Shown here: one piece after another, positions 1 through 6,320 of the stretch | Layout of the letters: each line of letters begins with the position of its first letter | Position numbering within the stretch: position 1 is the stretch's first letter | NCBI GenBank assembly: GCA_028820505.1 | Contig: JAPPIT010000007.1 | Span: 22,779 to 86,778 of the forward strand | Direction of reading: 5' to 3' | Length of the DNA: 64,000 nt | DNA from: Defluviicoccus sp. | Lineage (GTDB): Bacteria > Pseudomonadota > Alphaproteobacteria > MPNO01 | Made by a program: the position numbers and the translations under genes | Notes under the pieces: generated by a model | Seen by the model: the letters and a program-made list of their open reading frames with translations, nothing else | Databases searched by the model: none | What the model was told of the DNA's origin: nothing

Positions 1-77
1 CCGCAGCATGGGCAGTGTCCGGGCTGGAGCGGCGGGACGCGGGTTTCCGGGAGGGCGCGGCTCATCGGAGCGCTCAT
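1..77 (-). CDS. 5' part of an unknown gene running off the left edge
   Basis: An ATG at 77 begins a frame that stays open to base 1, giving 25 residues with a cysteine pair near the edge (H-C-P-C-C). The ATG forms an ATGA overlap with the stop codon of the preceding minus-strand frame (TGA at 76-74), the same junction style used by the neighbouring genes, which is the main reason to believe it. The CPCC pattern might be the start of a zinc-binding site, but too little is present to name a family. Confidence 0.4.
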   Translation of the reverse strand, partial: MSAPMSRALPETRVPPLQPGHCPCC

Positions 78-259
78 GGCCCCGACACGTCCGGGATCGG
101 GAGAACCTGTGGAGGACAGATCTGCGCTGGAGAAAGTGGCGGGAGGTTGAGTTTCTTGCGAGTGTCGTTCAGGCGGATTTCTACATGCAGGCACTCGTCG
201 AGACGTCGGTGATAGTCGGCAAGGTCGCGCCAGTGCTGGATTGGCGCGGCCGGGCGGTG
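74..259 (-). CDS. Possible small ORF without a recognisable start
   Basis: A minus-strand frame ending in TGA at 76-74 encodes a mixed, natural-looking C-terminus with W, Y, D and E residues, a segment LADYHRRLDECL and a proline-rich tail. Its stop overlaps the ATG of the next frame (ATGA), as elsewhere in this operon. However, there is no ATG, GTG or TTG in frame between about 350 and 77; the first near-cognate codon is a CTG at 190. It may use a rare start, be a decayed gene, or be chance. The right limit given is arbitrary. Confidence 0.28.
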   Translation of the reverse strand, partial: HRPAAPIQHWRDLADYHRRLDECLHVEIRLNDTRKKLNLPPLSPAQICPPQVLPIPDVSGP

Positions 260-347
260 CCGGGTGGCGTGCGAGCGCTCCGTTTTAACGGGCGCAGGGC
301 TTATGTGCGGGGTACGTGCGGGGCCCGAAGGCGGGGAAGCCGGCTTC

Positions 348-599
348 TCAGGCGGCGTCCCGGCGTCCGGTGATCGCTTCGCGGAGGCCTTCGAGGAGAC
401 CTTCGAGCTTCGCCATGCGTTCGCGGAGGCTGGCGATCTGGTCGCGCAGCTCGGAGATTTGGTCCCGGAGCTCGGAGATCTCCTTGCGCAGCTCGGCGCG
501 GAGGGCGTTGATATCGGCGCGGGCGCTGCGCTGACCGTTGAGGGAGATGCCGGCGAGGGCGGCGCCGACGGCGAGGATGGCGATGACTTCGGGCGACAT
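348..599 (-). CDS. Small membrane-anchored coiled-coil protein (83 aa)
   Basis: The protein starts with a short hydrophobic helix (about residues 4-20, VIAILAVGAALAGI), after which almost everything is charged heptad sequence. Units of the type ISELRDQ recur around residues 38-60, and the coil runs to about residue 75. This predicts a single-span membrane anchor with a parallel coiled-coil stalk that oligomerises. An AGGGA stretch lies 9 bases before the ATG. It is the next real gene after the secreted protein, 163 bases away, so it could be its partner. No family is recognised; short coiled-coil anchors of this kind are common in phages and plasmids, and function should not be inferred from that. 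Confidence 0.7.
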   Translation of the reverse strand: MSPEVIAILAVGAALAGISLNGQRSARADINALRAELRKEISELRDQISELRDQIASLRERMAKLEGLLEGLREAITGRRDAA

Positions 600-762
600 G
601 GCGGGTTTCCCTGTTGGAAGACGGTTGGAAGTCTCCCGAACTTCGCGATGGTAGTTCGGGGCGGATCGAATTGTCCAGCGCGGAACCGCGAGGGATGCGG
701 GTCGGGACGCCGCAACGACCCGGACTTCGGGAAGTCGGTACGGCGGAGTGTCGTCATTCCGT

Positions 763-1290
763 TCACCGCCGCAGGCAGGCGATGAAGGCGTCGCGCACCT
801 GCCGGTTCCTGGCGTCGCTTGCGCGGTTGAAGAACGACCGGTAGCCGTTCGAGATCAGCGCGTCGGGCGTGAGCGCCGCCCTGGCGAAGGCCTCGGCGCT
901 CCGGGGGTCCCGGATAAGCGGGCTGTGAAAACCCGACTCGGATCCGCCCCTGAGGACCGGACCGTACGCCTTCCCGCTGCCGTCCGGCAGGCGGACGGCG
1001 AGCTGGACCGGACGGCGGTCGGCGGGGAAGCCGCCGAACAGCACAGTGACCTCGGCCTTGCGGGGCCCGGTCGTGGTGCAGGAGAACGCCATGCCGAGAT
1101 AGAAACCGGTGTTCCCGAGCTCGCCGCGCATGACGTAGGCGACGGTGCCGCCCCGCTTGAATTCCCGGATGACGGAAATCTCCGGCGTGGGCCAGGTCCG
1201 CTCGCGCTGGGCGAAAGCGTCCGGGATGGGGGCGATCGCGAGAAGGCCGGCGAGGGTCACGATCTGCCGGAAAGAGATGGGGACGGGCAT
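763..1290 (-). CDS. Secreted protein of unknown function with two cysteines (175 aa)
   Basis: The ATG at 1290 is chosen because it gives a clean signal peptide (MPVPISFRQI then a hydrophobic core LAGLLAIAPIP and cleavage near AFA-Q) and has GGAG 9 bases upstream. An upstream ATG at 1395 overlaps the previous stop as ATGA and would add 35 proline-rich residues in front of the signal peptide; it may serve translational coupling. The mature part has two cysteines, one in FSCTTTG and one near the C-terminus in FIACLRR, able to form a disulfide in the periplasm. It is rich in small beta-type segments. No family is recognised. It follows the three membrane proteins and precedes the coiled-coil anchor, so these may form one envelope assembly. 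Confidence 0.65.
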   Translation of the reverse strand: MPVPISFRQIVTLAGLLAIAPIPDAFAQRERTWPTPEISVIREFKRGGTVAYVMRGELGNTGFYLGMAFSCTTTGPRKAEVTVLFGGFPADRRPVQLAVRLPDGSGKAYGPVLRGGSESGFHSPLIRDPRSAEAFARAALTPDALISNGYRSFFNRASDARNRQVRDAFIACLRR

Positions 1291-1391
1291 TGGTGGGTTC
1301 TCCGATTGAGGGGCGGGGTGCGGATCCGGGTGGGCGCTGTCGTTCGCGGCGGACGAGAATCGGCTTTCCGGCAGGGGCGGTGCGGAAGGCG

Positions 1392-2078
1392 TCATGGCTC
1401 GTCGCTCCCGATCAGGGCCGCCCGGTAACGTCGCTGTGCCTCCCGATCCCTTTTCAAGAGTTCCAGCCAGGCCCTCCAGAAGCATGTGCGTCGTCGGGCG
1501 GCGACGAGAGCGATCCAGGCGCCGTCGGAGGCGCTGCCGAGAACGAGAGCGGAGAGGGCGATCCATCCCGCGAGTCCGTCGTGTGGGGGACCGGCGGCCG
1601 TGGATAGCCCGAGCGCGACGGCGATCAGTGCGAGCCGTCCGCCGGCGGAGATGTCGACCGGCAGGTGCGCTCTTCCCTTTCGATGCTCGTGGCGGTGCAC
1701 CGAGAAGGAGAGGAGCACTCCGGCGATATAGAGTGGAACGCTGCTCAACACCTGCCATGACGTCATATGCCCGGGCCGGAACAGATCGAGGGAGAGGACA
1801 ACAATGGCGGCCAGAGCGGAAATCTTGAGAGATTGCGCGCCTTGTCCGAACTGCCACCAGAGGCTGTCGAGTATTTGGGCAGGCTCGCCGTCTTCAGGGA
1901 GCTTGTTGCCGGAGCTGCTGGCGTTGCGGCGATCGGGCACCTGATGCCGTTCTTTATCCTGGCCGGCGGGCCTTGGATGGGGTGGCGTTGGGCCTTCTAC
2001 GGTGCGGTGAGCATGCTCTTCCTGGCTCAGGTTCTGGGAAATGTTGTCTGAGTTTCTGGGGACTGGGGGCCTTGTCAT
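1392..2078 (-). CDS. Four-helix membrane protein, paralogue 1 of 3 (228 aa)
   Basis: A hydrophilic N-terminus of about 65 residues is followed by a conserved amphipathic LWWQFGQG segment and four hydrophobic segments at roughly residues 86-100, 107-126, 146-162 and 171-193. A charged C-terminus follows. Conserved landmarks shared with the two paralogues upstream are PGHM before helix 2, HRKGRA then LPVDIS between helices 2 and 3, and SDGAWIALV then FWRAW at and after helix 4. The ATG overlaps the stop of the Toprim remnant as ATGA, and its own stop overlaps a downstream ATG the same way. It is an inner-membrane protein of unknown function; the dense tryptophan, glycine and histidine conservation argues for a selected function rather than drift. 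Confidence 0.72.
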   Translation of the reverse strand: MTRPPVPRNSDNISQNLSQEEHAHRTVEGPTPPHPRPAGQDKERHQVPDRRNASSSGNKLPEDGEPAQILDSLWWQFGQGAQSLKISALAAIVVLSLDLFRPGHMTSWQVLSSVPLYIAGVLLSFSVHRHEHRKGRAHLPVDISAGGRLALIAVALGLSTAAGPPHDGLAGWIALSALVLGSASDGAWIALVAARRRTCFWRAWLELLKRDREAQRRYRAALIGSDEP

Positions 2079-2194
2079 GTTCCGTCCTCCAAGTGGGGTC
2101 GGAAGGTCTTGGCGCTGAAGCGGGCGAGGTCGTCGTTGAAATCGTGGGCGTCGTGCGCACGGGAGACTGGCCGCTGCGCTTCGGACGGACTCAT
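2075..2194 (-). pseudogene. 39-codon remnant of a second Toprim gene
   Basis: This short frame ends with D-FNDDLARF and F-PHLE. It aligns with the C-terminus of the full Toprim protein upstream (D-FNDDLERF and F-NPHLE), while its first 16 or so residues are unrelated. It is joined to both neighbours by ATGA overlaps (2194-2191 and 2078-2075), so it would still be translated. The likely history is duplication of a Toprim plus membrane-protein unit, followed by internal deletion of the second Toprim gene down to its tail. The frame may survive only because it keeps the ribosome moving into the next gene. Confidence 0.6.
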
Positions 2195-2757
2195 CGCTCG
2201 CCCTTTCCGAACAGTGCCGCCCAGCAGTGTTTCCCCGCCTCCCGCTCCCTTCGGCAAAGCTGGTACCAGGCGCGCCAGAAGCCGACCCCGCGTCGCGTCG
2301 CCACGAGAGCGATCCAGGCGCCGTCGGAGGCGCCGCCGACGAGGAGCGCGGCGAATGCCAGCCAGCCCGCGAAGCCCTCCGCGGCGGGATCGGCGGAGAA
2401 ACAGAACACGAGGGCGGCCGTGACGAGTGTGAAGCGCCCGCCTCCGGAAACGTCGAGCGGAAGACTCGCTCTTCCCTTGCGATGATTCTGGCGTTCGATG
2501 CGGAAGAAGCACAGGACGCCGGCGCAATACATTCGGAGGCTGCCGGATACCTGCCATGGTTTCATATGGCCGGGGTGGATGAGATCGGCGGCCAGAACGA
2601 CGCCGAGGGCGAGACCGGAAATCCCCAGGGATCGGGAGCCTTGTCCGAGCTGCCACCAGAAGCTGTCGAGCATCTGGGGAGGCTTGCTGTCTGGAGGGAG
2701 CTTGTTGTCCGCGCCGGGCGGCCGGGAGACTTCCCGCTGAGTTCCGGACGCGCTCAC
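2191..2757 (-). CDS. Four-helix membrane protein, paralogue 2 of 3 (188 aa)
   Basis: A GTG start at 2757 overlaps the previous stop as GTGA and is preceded by GGGAGG. The protein is the shortest of the three paralogues because its N-terminal hydrophilic region is only about 25 residues. It retains the common plan: FWWQLGQG, four hydrophobic segments, PGHM, HRKGRA then LPLDVSGGGR, SDGAWIALV and FWRAW. It has extra cysteines in helices 2 and 3. Function is unknown. Co-translation with its two sisters suggests either hetero-oligomer subunits or diversified versions of one protein. Confidence 0.72.
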   Translation of the reverse strand: MSASGTQREVSRPPGADNKLPPDSKPPQMLDSFWWQLGQGSRSLGISGLALGVVLAADLIHPGHMKPWQVSGSLRMYCAGVLCFFRIERQNHRKGRASLPLDVSGGGRFTLVTAALVFCFSADPAAEGFAGWLAFAALLVGGASDGAWIALVATRRGVGFWRAWYQLCRREREAGKHCWAALFGKGER

Positions 2758-3446
2758 CGTTCGTCCCTCCCGATCAGCGCCGACCAATAGTGTCCCTGCG
2801 CCTCGCGCTGCTTTCGTACGAGCTCGTACCAGGCGTCCCAGAAGCCGATCCGCCGCCGCGCGGAGATAATCGCGATCCAGGTACCGTCGGCCACGCTGCC
2901 GAGAAGGAGAGCGGCGAGGGCCAGCCTGCCTCCGAGTCCGTCGGTCGCCGGGTCGGGGGAGCCGCAAAGGACGATCGCCGCGAAGATCATCACGAACCGG
3001 CCGCCTCCCGAGACATCGAGCGGCAGGTTGGCTCGTCGTTTGCGATGCTCGCTGCGCTGGGTTCGGAAGGAGATGACAACGCCGACGAAGTAGAGCGGAA
3101 CGATCCCGAACACGTGCCATGTCTTCATGTGGCCGGGTTCGACAAGATGGGCGATGATGACGACAGTAGCCGCCAGAACGGAAATCCCGACGGATTCCGC
3201 GCCTTGTCTGAACTGCCACCAGACGCTCTCGATTACCTGGCGCGGCTGGCTGCCATCGGGGAGCTCGCCGCCGCCGCCGTCCGTGACGAGGCCATCGTCA
3301 CCTTGACCGGTCTCGCGGCGGCGGACGGGTGGCGACGGGTCGGAATGTTCGGGAGAATCTACGCGTGCGCGAGCACGGCCCTCTTCTTCGTGGCTGTCAC
3401 CCGGATTCTCGGAGTCCGAGCGCCGGCGGGTCCACGGCATCCTCAT
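2754..3446 (-). CDS. Four-helix membrane protein, paralogue 3 of 3 (230 aa)
   Basis: The ATG at 3446 overlaps the Toprim stop as ATGA; a second in-frame ATG is at 3440. About 80 hydrophilic, highly charged residues precede VWWQFRQG and four hydrophobic segments. The family landmarks PGHM, HRKRRA then LPLDVSGGGR, DGTWIAI and FWDAW are all present. The N-terminal charged domain differs in length and sequence from the sister proteins, while the membrane core is conserved; this variable-head, conserved-core pattern is notable. Function is unknown. It lies directly behind the Toprim protein, which suggests a link between a nucleic-acid-acting protein and the membrane. Confidence 0.72.
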   Translation of the reverse strand: MRMPWTRRRSDSENPGDSHEEEGRARARVDSPEHSDPSPPVRRRETGQGDDGLVTDGGGGELPDGSQPRQVIESVWWQFRQGAESVGISVLAATVVIIAHLVEPGHMKTWHVFGIVPLYFVGVVISFRTQRSEHRKRRANLPLDVSGGGRFVMIFAAIVLCGSPDPATDGLGGRLALAALLLGSVADGTWIAIISARRRIGFWDAWYELVRKQREAQGHYWSALIGRDER

Positions 3447-4426
3447 GACCGGCCCTCCAGGTGAGGGTTGAAGGCGTTGGCGATGGCATCGGCCCCGAAC
3501 CTTTCGAGGTCGTCGTTGAAGTCGCCGAGCGTGGGCGCGACGACCGCGGCGTCGATTCCGGCCCCGCGGGCGCGGGCCGCGAGGCGGAACGCGGCGGCGG
3601 TGCCGTCCTCGCCGGCGTCGCGGGCGATCAGGAGGCGGAGGACGTCGTCGGGCGGCACGAACCCTGCGACGTGGCGGGCCGAGCCCGCGGCCGCGCCGGG
3701 GATGCCGGGAAGGGCGGTGAGGACAGACAGCACCGTCTCGATCCCCTCGCCCACGACGAACGGCCGGGCCGGGTCCGCCGGGCCGAAGCGAATGGCGTTG
3801 CCGAGCACCGGCCCGAGCGCCTTGCGGGGATCGGGGAGCGCGGCCTTGGCGGGCCGCACGGGATCGAGCCAGGTGCGGTGGATCGCGGTGATCGCGCCCG
3901 CGTTGTCGGTCACCGCCGCGACCATGGCGGGGAGCCGCCGGAGGGTCCCACCGTCGCGGCGGTTGAGCGCCGGGTGAAATCGGAGCGCGGGCCAGTCGCG
4001 CGGCGGGATCGCGCGGGCGCGGAGATAGGCCTCGGCGTGGGTGCCGGCGATCGGCTGGCAGAGGCGCCAGATGCGCCGCGCCGTGTCGCCGTAGCCTTCC
4101 GGCGGCGCGGCGGAGCGCGGCGGAGAGGGCGGGTGCAGCGGCAGCGACAGGAAGCGGTGGCCCTCGACGATGGCGTCGCGCAGCTCGCAGGCGTCGATGC
4201 TGATGCGGATCAGGTCGAGCAGGTCGCCGTGCTCGCCGGTGGCCTCGTCGGTCCACTTGCCCGGAAGGCCGGGCGGGGCGAGACGGACATGCATCGACTT
4301 GCCGGCCTTGCCGCGAACGTCGCCGCAGATCCAGTAGCGGCCGTTCTTCCTGCCGTTCGGCAGGTAGTGGCGGCAGACCGCCTCGGCCTGGTCGGACAGC
4401 GCTCGGGAGAGTTGGGTTGCGTTCAT
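3443..4426 (-). CDS. Toprim-domain primase-like protein (327 aa)
   Basis: The N-terminal half (about 1-150) carries CRHYLPNG, Y-W-ICGD and a block of conserved basic residues typical of plasmid and phage primase/helicase-like proteins. The C-terminal half is a Toprim fold: V-GEGIETVLS supplies the catalytic glutamate near residue 217, ARDAGEDG supplies the aspartate/glutamate cluster, and GDFNDDL closes the domain. Such proteins prime or process DNA during plasmid or phage replication. No CHC2 zinc finger is seen. The start ATG at 4426 lies 55 bases after the zinc-ribbon gene. The stop overlaps the first membrane protein (ATGA). Confidence 0.8.
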   Translation of the reverse strand: MNATQLSRALSDQAEAVCRHYLPNGRKNGRYWICGDVRGKAGKSMHVRLAPPGLPGKWTDEATGEHGDLLDLIRISIDACELRDAIVEGHRFLSLPLHPPSPPRSAAPPEGYGDTARRIWRLCQPIAGTHAEAYLRARAIPPRDWPALRFHPALNRRDGGTLRRLPAMVAAVTDNAGAITAIHRTWLDPVRPAKAALPDPRKALGPVLGNAIRFGPADPARPFVVGEGIETVLSVLTALPGIPGAAAGSARHVAGFVPPDDVLRLLIARDAGEDGTAAAFRLAARARGAGIDAAVVAPTLGDFNDDLERFGADAIANAFNPHLEGRS

Positions 4427-4481
4427 GGCGGTCCCGCGCGGCAGGAAAAGTCCGTGGAAACCGGGGACGGGGGGTGCGGGG

Positions 4482-4646
4482 TCACGCCGGCTCTCGCGGC
4501 GGACAGACCGTGCAGGGCCCGTCGACGGGACGCGGCCACTGGCATCGCTCGCAGACGGTGAGGATGCCGAGCTCGAGCTGTTCGATCTCGTGCGGGAGGA
4601 ATTCGAGGGCGTTGGGCGAGGACCGCCAGGTCTGGAAATCGGACAT
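4482..4646 (-). CDS. Zinc-ribbon peptide (54 aa)
   Basis: A short protein with two CxxC knuckles, CERC and CTVC, spaced 12 residues apart, which is enough for one zinc ribbon. The N-terminus is acidic and helical (LEFLPHEIEQLELG). GGAG precedes the ATG by about 10 bases. A longer upstream extension of the frame is arginine/proline-rich and looks non-coding, so the short form is preferred. It sits just before the Toprim gene and may act with it or as a small regulator. No family name can be given. Confidence 0.62.
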   Translation of the reverse strand: MSDFQTWRSSPNALEFLPHEIEQLELGILTVCERCQWPRPVDGPCTVCPPREPA

Positions 4647-4851
4647 GGGTGAGCGTCTCCGCGAATGCGGTGGGGAGCCTGTCGGCTCCGGACCGGCCAG
4701 GTTCGTTCCGGATGGCCCGGCCCCACCTCCTCGTGGCGCGTCGCGAGACCGGGGAGGAACGGCGGTTTCGCGAAGGGATGCGTCCGATGTCGGCAGCAAG
4801 CGCGGTCGGGACGCAGGGGTCGCGGTCCGCAACGCATTGAAATCGCGTGCG

Positions 4852-4884
4852 AAAATCAAAGTGCAATTTTAGCACTTTGATTTT
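4852..4884. terminator. Perfect 13-bp inverted repeat in an AT-rich island
   Basis: AAAATCAAAGTGC (4852-4864) is followed by a 7-base AT loop and its exact complement GCACTTTGATTTT (4872-4884). It lies just downstream of the 95-residue gene ending at 4905 and upstream of the zinc-ribbon gene. The stem with T-rich edges on both strands fits a bidirectional intrinsic terminator. An operator or partition site is also possible, since the A+T content is sharply different from the surrounding DNA. Confidence 0.5.
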
Positions 4885-4904
4885 CAGGGCGCCGCCGGCG
4901 GAGG

Positions 4905-5192
4905 TCATTCGCAGCCCAGGCAATCGGGCATCTCCACCACGGTGCCGCGGGTTTCGCCGGATATCCGCTCGTGGGAAGCGGGTGCCCAGAGGAGGGTGGC
5001 GACGCCCGGCGGCCAGAGAGAGCGGTCGATCTGGACCGCGAGCGTGCGAAGTTCGCGCCGGCGCGCCTCCAGCTCGGCGAGCGCGCGGTCGGGGCGATAG
5101 TCCCAGGGACCGCGGACGAGCGCATCGAAGAAGGATTCGTAGGCGCGGGCGATGTCCTGTGGCGTCGTCTGGGGGTGTTGGGCCGCGGTCAC
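4905..5192 (-). CDS. Hypothetical 95-aa protein
   Basis: A GTG start at 5192 overlaps the previous stop as GTGA. The protein has a helical centre with tryptophan and tyrosine (AYESFFDAL, GPWDYRPD) followed by an arginine/glutamate-rich helix and a C-terminus ending in MPDCLGCE, whose CxxC could bind a metal. The longer upstream frame is arginine-rich and probably not translated. No family is recognised. Tight coupling to the RepC-like gene suggests a role in control of that gene product or of replication. Confidence 0.55.
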   Translation of the reverse strand: MTAAQHPQTTPQDIARAYESFFDALVRGPWDYRPDRALAELEARRRELRTLAVQIDRSLWPPGVATLLWAPASHERISGETRGTVVEMPDCLGCE

Positions 5193-5722
5193 GGTCCGCG
5201 CTCCCGGGAGGTACGGTCGAGCTCGGCAGCGGCTTCGCGAAGGTGCGGGAGCAGTGCCGCGGAGGGCGACAGGTCGACGCCGAATGCGAAGACGATGTTG
5301 CCGTCCTCGTCTCGTTCTCCGAACCGGGTGTGGTTTGCAGAATCCTTCCACGAAATGGCGCCGAGTTCGTGCATCTTTTTCTCGTTGCGGCGGATCTGCG
5401 ATGCTGAAATGCCGAGCCTGCGCGAGATTTCGGGGACTGGGAGGAAGACGATGGGATGCCTCCCGGGAAGCCAGTCCTGGGGGCGGGTGAGGTCGAGAAG
5501 CAGGCAGAAATGGTGAATTACGGTAGGTCGCCAGCCCAGCCGGTGTCCTGCGATGCGGAGGAGCTCGGCAATCTCATGATGGTTTTCGCCTTCGGCCAGA
5601 CCGGCGAAGGCGGCTGCCGCGTCCTCCGACGCGAAGTGCTCGGCTCCGCGAGGCCGTCGCCCTTTCGGTTTGGGACTGCGGGATATGGGTTGAGCAGAGC
5701 GGTTGTCATTGGAACGCCTCAT
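5189..5722 (-). CDS. RepC N-terminal-domain paralogue (177 aa)
   Basis: The protein aligns with about the first 180 residues of the full RepC in the same element, sharing the blocks RPRG-EHFASEDAA, TRPQDWLPG-HPIV, LGIS-SQ-RRNEK, HELGAISWKDSANH-RFG and GNI then DLSPSA-LLP. It stops (DRTSRERGP) where the full protein enters its linker, so it lacks the C-terminal domain. In RepC-family initiators the N-terminal winged-helix part binds the origin. A lone DNA-binding half could compete with RepC and act as a copy-number brake, or be a decayed copy. Its intact frame and GTGA coupling to the next gene favour a used product. Confidence 0.75.
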   Translation of the reverse strand: MRRSNDNRSAQPISRSPKPKGRRPRGAEHFASEDAAAAFAGLAEGENHHEIAELLRIAGHRLGWRPTVIHHFCLLLDLTRPQDWLPGRHPIVFLPVPEISRRLGISASQIRRNEKKMHELGAISWKDSANHTRFGERDEDGNIVFAFGVDLSPSAALLPHLREAAAELDRTSRERGP

Positions 5723-5825
5723 GTGACTTCGGGCCTTTCTTTCGAATTGGCGATCGGGGTGGCCGGATCGCAAGAGCTGCGATCCGCGCGGCAAGAGGGG
5801 GCCGGGAAGAGGGAACGGACAGCGC

Positions 5826-6320
5826 TCATGTCGGAAACGTCGTTCGCGTGACGCCGTCGGCATCGACGCGGGAGACCTCGTGCCAGGGCCGCCACCCCTC
5901 GGGCAGGCACCAGCCCCATTCGCGAGTCCGGGGCCCGGCGACGAAGAGGGTGAGCGCCCGGCTGGCGGTAAGATCGAGCCGGTGCGCGAAGCGCGCCGGC
6001 CGCCAGGCGAGGATGCCCGGCGTGATCGCGGCTCGGCTCGGACGACCGTGGCGATCGAGACCGTGCTCGTGTAGCGAGCCCTGGAGGCAGAGCGAGAGCG
6101 ACGGCCAGGGATGGTCGTGCAGCCAGGGGGCGGGGTCGTCGCCGACATAGAGATGGACGTAGCAGGACCAGGCGCGGCGTTTCGCGACGTGCCAGCGGCG
6201 CAGATAGGCGTCGCCGATGATCTCGTCGGGCGGCCGGGCCATGACCGACTCCGCGTGGACGCGGAGCCGGTGCCTGGCGGCGTGGCCGAGCAGCGGGGAG
6301 ATGTCGATCGTGACGCTCAC
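5826..6320 (-). CDS. Phage-type cupin-fold protein (164 aa)
   Basis: A GTG start at 6320 overlaps the recombinase stop as GTGA. The sequence DEIIGDAYLRRWH, then W-CYVHLYVGDD, then LHDHPWPSLSLCLQG with a following HEHG has the shape of a small cupin found in many prophages and plasmids, where an HDHPW motif gives metal-binding histidines on a beta barrel. The biochemical role of that family is not established. Being welded to the recombinase gene is unusual and makes a role in the life cycle of the element plausible. The two products would be made in a fixed ratio. Confidence 0.68.
   Translation of the reverse strand: MSVTIDISPLLGHAARHRLRVHAESVMARPPDEIIGDAYLRRWHVAKRRAWSCYVHLYVGDDPAPWLHDHPWPSLSLCLQGSLHEHGLDRHGRPSRAAITPGILAWRPARFAHRLDLTASRALTLFVAGPRTREWGWCLPEGWRPWHEVSRVDADGVTRTTFPT

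Noticed and set aside
3461..4561. 366-aa plus-strand frame opposite the Toprim gene
   Set aside because: It is a GC-driven antisense frame covering the Toprim gene, which has clear motifs; the product is low-complexity and arginine/glycine-rich.
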